Part shown: positions 35,545 to 45,210 of the stretch, piece after piece | Numbering within the stretch: position 1 is the first letter of the stretch | Layout: each line of letters begins with the position of its first letter | NCBI GenBank assembly: GCA_022264855.1 | Contig: JABYQU010000019.1 | Location: 526,941 to 590,940 of the forward strand | Source of the DNA: Lenzites betulinus | Lineage: Eukaryota; Basidiomycota; Agaricomycetes; Polyporales; Polyporaceae | Direction of reading: 5' to 3' | DNA: 64,000 bases | The notes under the pieces: generated by a model | Told to the model about the DNA's origin: nothing | What the model saw: only the letters and a program-made list of their open reading frames with translations | The model's database searches: none | Translations under genes and position numbers: made by a program

Positions 35545-35997
35545 GTTGTTCGAGTGCGCTTGGTGGATGCCAGAGGATGAGGAGGACGGAGAGGATGAAA
35601 GCTGAGGCCGGTGCTAGTGACTGACTGACGCCAGAAACGCGGGACCGGCGAAGTGACGGAGGACGGGACCGGCGATTCCCGATTTGTTCGGAACGTGCTC
35701 ACGCTTGCTGCTCTCGACATTGGACAACTCGGCGCACACACAAAGCCTGACCGCAAGCATATTGGGGGCTCGCGGAGTAAAAAAACGGCATTTATTCCAT
35801 CAGAGAAACGGACAATTTATGCTGGAGGGTACTCCTTGAATTTTAGCAGCCATGACCGGGACCTCCGAGCTTGAAGCCACTCCCAAAAATCAGGACTCCG
35901 GCAACCATACACTTAGCGACGGCTGCATTACAAATACTCATCGTACTACATCTGATCAACCGCCGAGCACCTCAAGTCACTGTGAATTCTAGCAACC
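35545..35997. promoter_or_regulatory. Divergent spacer between Hel2 and FunK1 D
   Basis: It separates start codons at 35544 (minus) and 35998 (plus). The Hel2-proximal part has a diverged inverted copy near 22.54-22.60 kb. The FunK1-proximal part holds a duplicated first-exon remnant (35849-35930). Confidence 0.6.
35849..35930 (+). pseudogene. Duplicated first exon of FunK1, decayed
   Basis: TTTTAGCAGCCATGACCGGG at 35840-35859 starts a frame MTGTSELEATPKNQDSGNHT that parallels exon 1 of copies B (MTSELEARFQSEDSRSYTPS) and D (MSSEPAATSYNIEDSQDYRP), about 145 bp before the real start of D. No splice donor equivalent to CT-GTAAG remains, and the frame leads nowhere. It is a tandem remnant of the 5' end. 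Confidence 0.7.
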
Positions 35998-38685
35998 ATG
36001 AGCTCCGAGCCTGCAGCCACGTCCTACAATATTGAGGACTCCCAGGACTATAGACCCCGCGACGGCTCTTCGTGTGCTCTGTAAGAACCCCAGTCTTCTC
36101 ACAAACCGTATTCTTACACCCCTTTACAGCATTCGAGAGGTCTACCCCTCGATCTGTCACGACATGAAGAAGCACACGACATGCACATTCGACACATTTC
36201 TCAAATTCGTGCTTGCGAAGGTCGATCGCGGGTCTACGCTCGACGCCGACGAGCGTCTCGAAAACACCCTCCAGGCATTGCTGATCATCTGCAACCACGA
36301 GTATTTCCAAACGCTCGTCAAGAGATAGTATGTCCCAACTCGAACTGCGTGCTCACTGAGCCTAACTATACATATGATAGCTGCGAGCCGGTTCATAGTG
36401 AACGAGCCCGCTACGGCCCATTCGTCGAGACATTCAACACGGCGCTCTCGTGCCTAGAAGACCTTCGCGTACAGGACTGTGCGTATCGCCGCCCAGACGA
36501 CATCCGCATGCGATTCTGCAGGAATGCGGACGCACCCGAGATGGAGATCTACGCCATGGGTTTAGGCCGTCCTGACGACGACAGGCGAGTTTTCGTCGTG
36601 AAGCGGCGACCCGAGGTCATCCTGACTTCCACGGCCGCCCTGTGTCGAATGTATGGCCGCCGGCCCCTCGCGGAGTCAGAGCTTCGGGACGCGGCGCAGC
36701 GACGGTCCCCGCAGCACTACTCATGGCATGATATGCTGGCAGCAGTGGAGTTCAAGCTCGTCGAGGATGCGCTGGAGGCCCCGGACGCCCCGGATGCCTA
36801 TGGGACGTCTCTCCAGTCGGTTTACGGGGCCATGGATGTATACTCGGAGGCGAAGACGCCACTGATCCCGACGGGGCCGTCTGAATCCTCCGAAGCGGCA
36901 ACGCGAAACAAGAACTCACGCCCTCCTCGGAGTGAGCAGCCCCCCACGCCCGCCTGCATAGTTTGCTGATCCGTGATCTATTCATTAGACGCAGAGGTTA
37001 TGCGCAAGCTGCGAAGCTACCAGGAGAATGCTCAACAACACCCGTCGGTGCTCAGCCAGGATATGGACACTGTTCAGGAGGAGTACGCGCTCTACCGACC
37101 GCCTCCAGCAATGCAGACAGCCGTGTATGGCACTGAGATGCTGTCGCGTGCACCAGCCATCTCTCACGCGATTAGCATGGTGATATTCGGTGCGTATATT
37201 GGACTGCGAAAGAGCAGGGACGCACTGACCTCAGATGTAGACTCCGTTGTGCACGTCTGGTGGTACGACCGCGAAGGAGCGATACAGACGGCAGGCCTCG
37301 ACTTCCTCTCTGACCTTCCCCGCTTCCTCGCTCTTCTCTTCGCGCTGCAGCGGTTCAACGCCGAAGACTGGGGTCTCATTCCCGACTTCGACCTGGGCAT
37401 CATCGAGGCACTCACAGACCAGACGAAGCCCCGTACGTGCCCTCAGGAAACGACGATCAGGGGTGCTCGCAATCGCGCTGTCAGGGTACAGACGGGTTTG
37501 CTGCCGGTGTACAAGACCTTGTGTCTGCAAGGCAAGGCGACCTGGGTATTCGCATCCAGATGTCCCGGGTTCAATCCTGAAGATCCGCTGAACGATCTGA
37601 CGGTCACCAAGCTGTCTTGGCAAGATTGCACCCGGGATTCGGAGACTGCGATCATCCAGAAGGCCATCGACCGCGCAAACAGCAATCGGATGATTATAGA
37701 CCACATGCCGATCGTGGTGGACGAGACGCAGTACGACCGGTACACCACGGCCACCGTACGACGCCAGCTGGGTATCCCTCTCCGCACCCGTCGCCTTGGA
37801 GGTCCAGACGGTGCGGAGGTCGAGTCGTACCGTGTGCTTCGTTTGATTACCACGCAGCGTCTCGCACCGCTGACGCGACTATCCGGCGACGTATTCATCG
37901 ACGCCTGGTTTCAGTGCGCAGAAGGTGGGCTCCATACCAGCACAGACTAGACATATTGACTCATTCCTCTGCCAGTCCACTACCTCAACTGGATGAATGG
38001 CATCCATCACCAGGATCTGAGTTTGGACAACCTCATGTATCGGACCCGCGGCGACACCATCTACGCGGTGTTGAACGACTGGGATCTCGCAATCGACACT
38101 ACACTACCCCAGACGCACACGGGCCTTGAGATGACAGGCACGGTGCCTTTCATGGCAATCCACCGTCTCATTCCGGCGGCACTTCGGGGTGAGGTGCAGC
38201 ATCTTTATCGACACGACCTCGAGTCCTTGTTCTATATCCTTCTCTGGGCTCTTTCTTGCTACGAGGACGGAAAACGCTTGGATTCCTTGCCGGAGACTTT
38301 TGCATCGTGGATCAAAGATGATATGAACAGGTGCGCGAGGGACAAATACTGGCTTCTCGCATGGGAGTATTGGCCAAACGACATCAAACAAAAGGAATCA
38401 TGGGGCAAGCTGGGACCCAAGCTCCTGGATGTCTTGCGCAAGTACTTCTGCAATATCCTAGTCACCAGAAAGGGTTTGGTGGATGAATGGAACACTACTA
38501 GATTCATGGCTATGCCCTCCGATGATATCCAGTCACATCGCCCCCCCACGGAGGACGACGCGCCGAGTAAATTCTGGGAGGAGTTCTGTGCCCTGATCAA
38601 ATGGTCCATCGCTAGTGTATTGACCGACGACCCCCAGTTGCACGCCGAGCTTTCTTCGAGGCTTTTGTCACTCGTTGATAGTTGA
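35998..38685 (+). CDS. FunK1 fungal-specific protein kinase, copy D (intact)
   Basis: Six exons (35998-36080, 36130-36327, 36381-36931, 36989-37189, 37241-37924, 37976-38685) close in frame at 2427 nt, 808 residues. Landmarks: CTFDTFLKFVLAKVDRGS, RPEVILTSTAALCRMYG, DSVVHVWWYDREGAIQTAGL, VVDETQYDRYTTATVRRQLG, GIHHQDLSLDNLMYR, LNDWDLAID and ESLFYILLWALSCYEDG. As in copies A and B, the HRD Arg is Gln and the DFG motif is DWD, with both aspartates kept. The acceptor of intron 4 was set at GATGTAG because the same site exists in copy B. The gene lies on the plus strand, divergent from Hel2. Function and targets are unknown. Confidence 0.9.
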
Positions 38686-39285
38686 ACGAATGTGTTTTCA
38701 GACTGAGATTTGATTGACTACTCGCTGTATTGCACGATGCGGTATCTTGGGCAATTGATGTTGGCAAGCAGTTCAGTGGAATTATGGGCCATGGCTTCCC
38801 AGAGTATGTGCCTACACGTGAATTAAGAAAACTCAGAGTCTACAATAGCAGGCCCTGAACCTATGATTCAGACACCTCGTAGCTGAAGAAGACGCCCCAA
38901 CCGTGGAGCCGGGCATGCCCAACCCACGGACGCCGGTTGACCTGCTCGTCCCTCGAGGACATACTCAGCGTCAATGGCGCCTACACAGCGAACAATGAAT
39001 CTTGATCATCGTTGGGCAGAGACTCTTGAGAGGACATAAGGTGTTCGTCTTGAGAATATACTTAGGCGGATAGTAAGAGTCTGCTTGACTTACCCGGTCT
39101 CAAGAATCGTCCCAGACACTGAGATCTGAGACCGCGGTCGATGAGAACTGGTCGAGACACCTGCTCGTCCCACATTAGCGAAAAGTCACTTTCACTGCAG
39201 AGCGATGTGACTTGAGTTACTTTCTGGTGAATCGCATCCTTTGTTGCCTCTCCCGGTGGCACCTGAAGTTGTGACAGTTCAGGAG
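38686..39285. other. Spacer between FunK1 D and the retroelement nest
   Basis: Bases 38686-38735 match the 3' flanks of FunK1 A and B. The remainder is unique, with two similar GTCTCAAGA/CTTGAGA words near 39025-39105 and no supported gene. Confidence 0.5.
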
Positions 39286-39615
39286 TGTTAGGATAACGTT
39301 CACTGGTGGCTGTCGAGCGCACTGGTGAGGTTCGGAAGGCGTCAAGCCTAAGGATGTATAACAGAGAGTACGAGGTATGAACAGGAGATCGAAGCTGGGG
39401 CTCTACTGTGAGCCCCTAGGGTTTTATATACAGGTGGAGTCGAGTCATGCTCTGCATGAGTCATAGTTCAGGAAGAGTCACGACGAGTCATAATGAGTCC
39501 AGGGGAGTCCTATCAAGTCACAACGAGTCATAGTGTCCAACGAGTCACTGGGAGTCATACTGAGTCGCAACGAGTCATATAGAGTTATAGTCCAGAAATA
39601 GGAGGAATTGTAACA
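39286..39615 (-). repeat. 3' LTR of the chromodomain Ty3 remnant, with a GAGTCA array
   Basis: On the minus strand the LTR runs TGTTACAATTCC to CGTTATCCTAACA and is preceded by a polypurine tract (AAGGGGGGGGTAA, 39616-39628). A TATA box (CTGTATATAAAACC, minus) lies near 39424-39437. Its U3 part (39440-39600) has eight GAGTCA words about every 15-20 bp, one in the full form TGAGTCA, besides related GAGTCC and GAGTCG words. Confidence 0.85.
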
Positions 39616-40105
39616 TTACCCCCCCCTTAAGCCTGACCTTCCATGGGCAGGTGCACCTCGTTAGGGTCCACCCAGGGGGTCGGGCTGTCTCCAGCGTCGA
39701 GGGAGATGATATCGCCCTGGTAGTGAAGGACCCGAGGGTCGAGCATGGGGATGTGGTCGTCCTGGTAGTGAAGAACCCGTGGGTCGATCGTTTGCACCGG
39801 CTGATGATTGGCGATGTTCTCAGCAGGCGCGTAGGGCTGTTGGGCCGATGCTTGTGCGAGGAGAGCGAGGGCGGCAGGGGTGCCGAAGGTGATGTTGTGG
39901 GTGCGTCCGCGGAGCCAGTCAAGGAAGTGCTGGGTGGCACGTTCGCCTGCTGTGAGGGAGGTGTCCTCGGATTCGCTACCGTCGTAGATGGTTTCCAGGC
40001 TAGGGAGACACCAGCTGTGGTAGTCGTAATGTATCATAAACCGGTCATGCGCCCGCGCAGCATTACATTATAAACCGTTCGTGTTCGTAATGTATTACGA
40101 ACAGC

Positions 40106-40180
40106 CGGGGGCGCCAGTGCTGCCCTCCGGGACCTGCCTAATATGGTAGGCAGGCCCGGGGGACAGTGCTGGCGCCCCCG
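40106..40180. repeat. GC-rich hairpin of the left arm, element 1
   Basis: CGGGGGCGCCAG...CCTGCCTA pairs with TAGGCAGG...CTGGCGCCCCCG around the loop ATATGG, giving a stem of roughly 33 bp with few mismatches. Counterparts lie at about 42395-42471, 54626-54700 and 56915-56990. Confidence 0.85.
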
Positions 40181-41247
40181 GGAGCCTCTAATCTGTTATC
40201 TCTTAATAGATTATGTCTTATCTCATCTCCCTGGGGCTTTTCCGCGCGCGCCTGTGCCTCCCTCGCAGCCACATCCCGATTAGGCAGGTCTGCCTCAGCC
40301 ACCCTCCCCTGCCTGTCTGCTTCGCCTCTCCCTCGCTCTAATCTTGTCCGATTCGCTTCCGAAGTAGCGCGTTTTACTCAGGTATGACTACGCTACAATC
40401 TCGCGCAAACGGAACAGGAATTGGGTAAGTACTGATTGTTCTACAGTTGATACAGTAAAAGTGCAAAGGAGGCGACAAAGAACGGGCGATATCTCGTCCG
40501 TTCTTTGTCGCCTCGGCGCGCAGATTACGTTCCCATAACGAGGGAGCTCAGCGCATTCGAACGAGCCCGCATGCGCGCGGAACGGCCCACGGACAGCGGA
40601 GCTGCGCTCCGCCCACCCCGGGGGGAGTGCAGCTCCTCCTCCTCCATGCATATTTCACTTGTTTTTGCTCATATTTGCTCTATAAAGTTGCTAATACATT
40701 TCATGTTATAGGTACAACATTTTACGAGCAAATTACGGCGGAGAAACACGTCCAGGAGGGTGGGTAGTAGTCCAGCTACTACCCACCTTCCTCGACGCAT
40801 ATCTCGGTCATTTCGGCGCGTATCGCCGCGCGGAAGGCACCGTAAGAAAGCGGCACAATGCAGCGTTCTGACGGTGCCTTCTGCGCGGCGAACCGATTGC
40901 AGAGTCCTTCGCAGTATGATATTCTGTGTTTCATACTGTGAAACCACATATTTTGACAATAGATTCATGTATACCGATTCAAATGACATTCCGTTTGCTC
41001 AGGAATATGAGTATAGGCTATAGCTATGTGTACACCACATTATAGGGGAATTGGAGTTGGTTCAGGTGTATGATCTGCTTATCTAGGACCACAATGTACC
41101 TCTTTGCCGCGCAAGATCCGCCAGGCCGATTGTCATAAAAGCTGGCACGATTAATACGACATAGAAACGCTACCTGTATACAAATTTGCAGGGGAAACGG
41201 ACGGGAACGGACGGAGATACTTTGTTATCAGTGCACAGATGCAGGTA

Positions 41248-41280
41248 GCCGCCCACCGTCTTAAGACGGTCTCGGGCAGC
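41248..41280. repeat. Central hairpin of element 1
   Basis: GCCGCCCACCGTCTTAAGAC followed by GGTCTCGGGCAGC folds on itself about a CTTAAG centre. The counterpart in element 2 (55766-55798) ends GGGCGGC and closes the stem more fully. It marks the middle of the element. Confidence 0.75.
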
Positions 41281-43480
41281 TTCTGCAAGGTAGTAAGTAC
41301 TGTACATCACTATACATCACTGTAGGATACTATGTAGCACATTAACTTGAGTTCTTCGCCAATTTACATGTTTCTGGGCTTGTTTGAAAGCTGTATACGT
41401 TGGCTATCGATGTATACGCTTCACAGATGTATTGGAGGTCTAACTAGCTATGTAGGGACGAAATGAGTGTGCAAAACTCGCTGTTTTGCTCAGTTTTGCT
41501 CAGTCTGTGGTTTGTGCAGCACATATGAGTATAAATCATCATTGAATATGTATATACACTGCATAATATGTTAATAGACATGTACATAGCATTTCAGAAT
41601 ACCTGTGGAGAGATAGAAGAGGGGGTGAGCAACTGGGGGAGGAGGAAGAGCACATATGGATAGCGACGCGCCAAATGGTCGTATCGTCGCGCATAAGGCA
41701 CCGACAGAAAGCTGCAATTCGCCGCTTTCTGGCGGTGCCTTTTGCGCGGCGATACGCGCAGAAACGGCAGCGCTATGTGTCGAGGAAGGTGGGTAGTAGT
41801 GGGACTACTACCCACCCTCCTCGACGTGTCTGTGGGCTGTAGTTCGTTAAGAAAACGTTATAACTGTGGTGTAAAATGTATTAGTGAATGAATAAAGCAA
41901 GTGCGAGGAAAAAAGAATGAAATACAAGCACAGGAGGAGGAGCTGCACTCCCCCCGGGGTGGGCGGAGCGCAGCTCCACCGTCAGTCGGCCGATTCGCGC
42001 GCATGCGGGCTCGTTCGAACGCGCTGAGCTCCCTCGTTATGGGAAAGTAATCTGCGCGCCGAGGCGACAAAGAACGGACGAGATATCGCCCGTTCTTTGT
42101 CGCCTATTGTACCCTGTTACTGTATGTAGTGTAGCGCAGTCATTACTTACCGTATTTCCGTTCCGTTTGCGCGCGATTGTAGCGTGAGCTCGCCCGAGTA
42201 AGACGCGCTAGTTTTGAGGCAAATCGGACGAGAATTGCGCGAGGGAGAGGCGAAGCAGGCAGGCAGGGGAGGGAGGACAAGAGCACACCTGCCTAATCGG
42301 GATGTGGCTGCGAGGGAGGCACAGGCGCGCGCGGGAAAGTACCAGGCAGATTAGATATGGCCATTATCTACGTTAGATAAGAGATTAGAGGCTTCCGGGG
42401 GCGCCAGCACTGTCCCCCGGGCCTGCCTACCATATTAGGCAGGTCCGGAGGGCAGCGCTGGCGCCCCCGGCTGCTCATAATACATTACGAACACGAACGG
42501 TTTACAATGTAATGCTGCGCGGGCACATGAACGGTTCGTAATACATTAGAACTACAACAGGGGCTGAGGGAGAGATTGGGATGGGGTCGTCGGCCAACCC
42601 TGAGGGGATGTGGAGGGGAACGGGGTGTCGACGCGGGAGGTGGAGAGTCGTTCCTCCAGCGGTCGGCGTGGAGGTTCGTTCTCCTTGTCGTCATCCCAGT
42701 TGCCGACGGGGGCGCCCCACGAGTTGGTGCTGGGGGTGGAGAAGGGGGCGTTGTTGGCGATGAGGTGGTCCCATGCGTCCCGCTCCCGGTGTGCCAGGAG
42801 GTCGGTGTTGTAGTCTGAGCGACCCGGACCTCGGAATGCTGGGACCGGATGGACGGCGTTGTAGCCTGTCTGGCGACGAGAGAGGATGCGCTCGAACTCG
42901 GGTATTGTCGAGATGCCGGGGATTATTTGGCCCATGCTCCGCTCCGCGATCTGGTAGGTCCTGGTGAGCGCCGTGTCCAGCGCAGCCCGGACCTCGCAGT
43001 GAAATTGATGGTCGGGGCCCGGGTGAGTCATGACGAACTGTCGCATGAGGTGGAGGGCTGGGGTTAGGTCGGCTGCCGCCCGGTAGATGTCTGCGGACCC
43101 AATCAGGGTTGGGGAGCGGGTCCAGAGGAGGGTATTGGCTTCCACTCGGAGGTCGGGGTGGACCAGGGTCCATCCCACCCGATCCATGAAGGATCCGTCG
43201 GTGAAGGCCGAGGAGGGAAGGCGGGGTAGGTGGTCGTATGTTGCCGGGGTTTGGTGTATCCACGTCGGGATGCGGAGCTGGGAAACTCCCGGCAGAAGGA
43301 GGGGGGGTCCGGTGGATGTCCTGTGAGTTGGACCGGGGGTCGGTGAGGAGTTGGAGCGGTTGCGGTAGCGGCGAGAGCGGCGAGAGCGAGGCATGGTCAA
43401 AGAAGGGGTCGATGTCCTCGAGAGAGGAGAGGGTGAATGGGAGAGGAGAGAGGGGATCCAGGGTGTCGAGTCTGAGGGCT

Positions 43481-44451
43481 TCAGGCCATCTTGTGCCTCT
43501 TCTTATAGGCCTGGAGGATTGTTTGTGAATGTTTGAGGTCCTTATCTCGGAGCCATTCGTTTTCATGACTTGGTCGTCCTTTCCATGTGACTAGGTACTG
43601 GATGCCTCCTCGTGCCGGCTTCCGGTGATTGATTATGGCTTCGACTTCCCATTCTTCAGAGCCTTCTACTATCTCCGGTGGAGGGGACACGTAATTGGGG
43701 CCATGCTCCGGTGTGGTGCGATAGTGGGAAATTAAGGACGTGTGGAACACGGGGTGCACCCTCCATGTGGATGGAAGTCGGAGCTTGACTGTTGCCGGGC
43801 CCATGACTTGGTCGATGACAAAAGGACCTTCCCTTTTTGGGGCTAATTTCCGGTTCGGATATGGGAGTGAGAGGTTGGTAGATTCTAAGAAGACCTTGTC
43901 CCCCTTCTTGAAGGTCACATTGCCTGCTGCACGTCTTTTCGCCATTGTGGCGGCGGCTTTATTGTGTGCGGCTAGAGCGTTCTCCCGCCATTCCCGAAGC
44001 TTGTCTAGACGTTCCTCCGTACTGGGGTGCTTGGGTTTAGGGTGCACGGTCCCAATAGCTTTAGGTTGATACCCCATTAGAAGTTCGAATGGGCTTTTGC
44101 CGGTGACAGAGTGGGTTCGTTGGTTGTGGGCAAATTCGAATTGGGGTAGCAGCGTGCTCCAGGTGTCCGGATAGTTCCCACAGTAGATACGAAGGGCAAC
44201 CTCAATTTCTTGGATGGTTCGCTCTGATTGTCCATCCGTTTGTGGGTGATGCGCTGTACTGAGAGATTGGCCAATCCCCAAGATTCGATTGAGTTCTTGA
44301 TATGCCTTTGAGATAAACTGAGGTCCTCGGTCGGATATGATTCGGTCCGGAAGGCCATATCGGTTGTATACGTCTCGCATGAGCATGTGCGCAGTGTCCA
44401 TTGCGTTGGTTTCTTTTGTGCAGGGGGATAGGACAATAGCCTTGGTGACGT
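43481..44451 (-). pseudogene. Chromovirus integrase, catalytic core truncated, with chromodomain
   Basis: The frame enters at NVTKAIVLSPCTKETNA, just past the expected first catalytic Asp, and continues with LPDRIISDRGPQFIS (second Asp) and HPQTDGQSERTIQEIE (Glu). A GPY/F-like segment RKLAPKREGPFVI follows. The C-terminal chromodomain carries VEAIINHRKPARGGIQYLVT and WKGRPSHENEWL. Chromodomains of this type usually target integration to heterochromatin. The 41 residues that precede NVTK in the open frame (up to 44575) come from the neighbouring inverted repeat and are not part of the enzyme. The first catalytic Asp is lost, so it is dead. Confidence 0.9.
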
Positions 44452-44580
44452 TGATGCACTGGAACCTGCTATAACAGCAGGATAGAGGGCGCGGCCGAGA
44501 GCCTAGGGGGCGAGGCCGGACGTAGTGCGGGGAGGGAAGGATAATGCCTGCGAGTAAGGGCCGGTTTCCCTTCACTGGGC

Positions 44581-44812
44581 TTCCACGAAGCGTCGCAGGT
44601 CGCGGTCGTCCCGCTATCGCAGAGGGAAGGTGGGTACGCGGTCCGTCGGTTCTATCGCAACCGGTCGCAGTGCCAGCGAACTGGTAAGGAGGCGTGGACG
44701 GGGCAGTCGCGGTGGTCAGGGGGAAGCCGTGATCGCAGTCGCAAGTTCGCGTCGCAGCTCGCGGTCGCAGTTCGCAGTTCGCGGTCGCAGTCGCAGTCGC
44801 AGTCGGTACCGG
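44581..44812 (+). repeat. Subterminal TCGCA array
   Basis: Twelve TCGCA pentamers, mostly as (G/A)TCGCAG, all in the same orientation within 232 bp, some in direct tandem (CAGTCGCAGTCGCAGTCGG). The right end has the mirror-image array of TGCGA at about 59815-60040. Confidence 0.85.
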
Positions 44813-44874
44813 GGCCGGTCTATGAGATCTGAGGGGTGGGGATTGCTTGCCTTCTGAAAACTACGGAGCACGGA

Positions 44875-44884
44875 ATATATACAT
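44875..44884 (+). promoter_or_regulatory. TATA-like box of gene 1 (left copy)
   Basis: GGAATATATACATGG is kept identically in the right copy (minus, about 59735-59747), although flanking bases differ. It lies about 330 bp before the gene 1 start. Confidence 0.5.
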
Positions 44885-45210
44885 GGACGATACCGGGTCG
44901 CTCTCCCAAAGTCCGAGATCAGCCGGTCGCACGGCCAGACTCCTCCTGCTGCGACTACGGTCCTCAGGCGCCCGCGACTCAGCCGGGCGTGCGACGGCTC
45001 GCGACGGCTTGCGACGGCTGCGCCGAAGCCTGCTACGCCCGTACCTAACTGTACCGCTCCGGCCTCAGCGGGCCGCAGGTCGCATCATCTCCCCCTCACT
45101 GAGATCCCGACCGCCCTCGGTCGGCCATCGATGCGATCGCGCGATAGACCCTGCGATAAAGGTCACCATCTGCCCACGGAGGCCCACCTATCCTTTTCGC
45201 TCTCTCTCCT

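Larger units (their letters stand above)
40009..42566. mobile_element. Hairpin-rich inverted-arm element, copy 1 (no coding sequence)
   Basis: The element is 2558 bp, flanked by the direct repeat AGGGAGA (40002-40008 and 42567-42573). Ends are CACCAGCTG and CAGGGGCTG, weakly inverted. Two arms of about 890 bp (40009-40898 and 41678-42566) are inverted copies of each other around a 780-bp centre. Hairpins in order from the left end: a TTCGTA-ATGTAT-TACGAA palindrome, a GC-rich stem of about 33 bp (40106-40180), a stem of at least 16 bp closing GGCGACAAAGAACGG (40470-40513), a 17-bp stem GTGGGTAGTAG (40754-40792), a GGCACCGT stem near 40835-40895, and a central stem around CACCGTCTTAAGACGGT (41248-41280). 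No ORF has a domain. It is non-autonomous or of an unrecognised type. Confidence 0.9.
39627..43394 (-). pseudogene. Third ORF of the chromovirus, split by hairpin element 1
   Basis: The 5' part (43394-42567) starts MPRSRRSRRYRNRSNSS and codes about 275 residues including FTDGSFMDRVGWTLVHPDLR and NWDDDKENEPPRRPLEERL. The 3' part (40008-39627) codes TSLTAGERATQHFLDWLRG and a repeated DPRVLHYQ motif. Both parts are in one frame if the 2558-bp insertion and one copy of its 7-bp target duplication are discounted. The ORF follows integrase, a position where basidiomycete chromoviruses often carry an extra protein of unknown role. I recognise no domain. Confidence 0.75.
39286..44451 (-). mobile_element. 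Ty3/gypsy chromovirus remnant (3' half only)
   Basis: A Tf1/sushi-like chromodomain element on the minus strand keeps its 3' LTR, polypurine tract, a third ORF and the C-terminal two thirds of integrase. It stops abruptly at 44451, within the integrase catalytic core, where the large inverted-repeat structure begins. Gag, protease, RT and the 5' LTR are not in place on the other side of that structure. Its third ORF is interrupted by hairpin element 1 (40009-42566). Confidence 0.88.

Noticed and set aside
37190..37240. Exonic reading of the 51-bp segment before DSVVHVWW in FunK1 D (open in B and D)
   Set aside because: Length is a multiple of three so it stays open by chance, but copy A has a stop there and all three copies keep GT and TAG borders, so an intron is preferred.
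42552..42566. QPLL-stop as the natural C-terminus of the chromovirus third ORF
   Set aside because: The identical residues end an unrelated gag ORF at 57068-57082; both are encoded by the terminus of the hairpin element.
40009..42566. Hairpin series read as a CRISPR array or tRNA cluster
   Set aside because: Stems differ from each other, there is no regular repeat-spacer spacing and no tRNA cloverleaf features; the organism is a eukaryote.
42691..43566. 291-codon Pro/Arg-rich minus-strand ORF
   Set aside because: It overlaps the more plausible third-ORF frame and lacks continuation beyond the insertion.
44452..44575. First 41 codons of the integrase-containing ORF as a genuine N-terminus
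   Set aside because: These bases are the end of the left inverted repeat, so the ORF is an accidental fusion.
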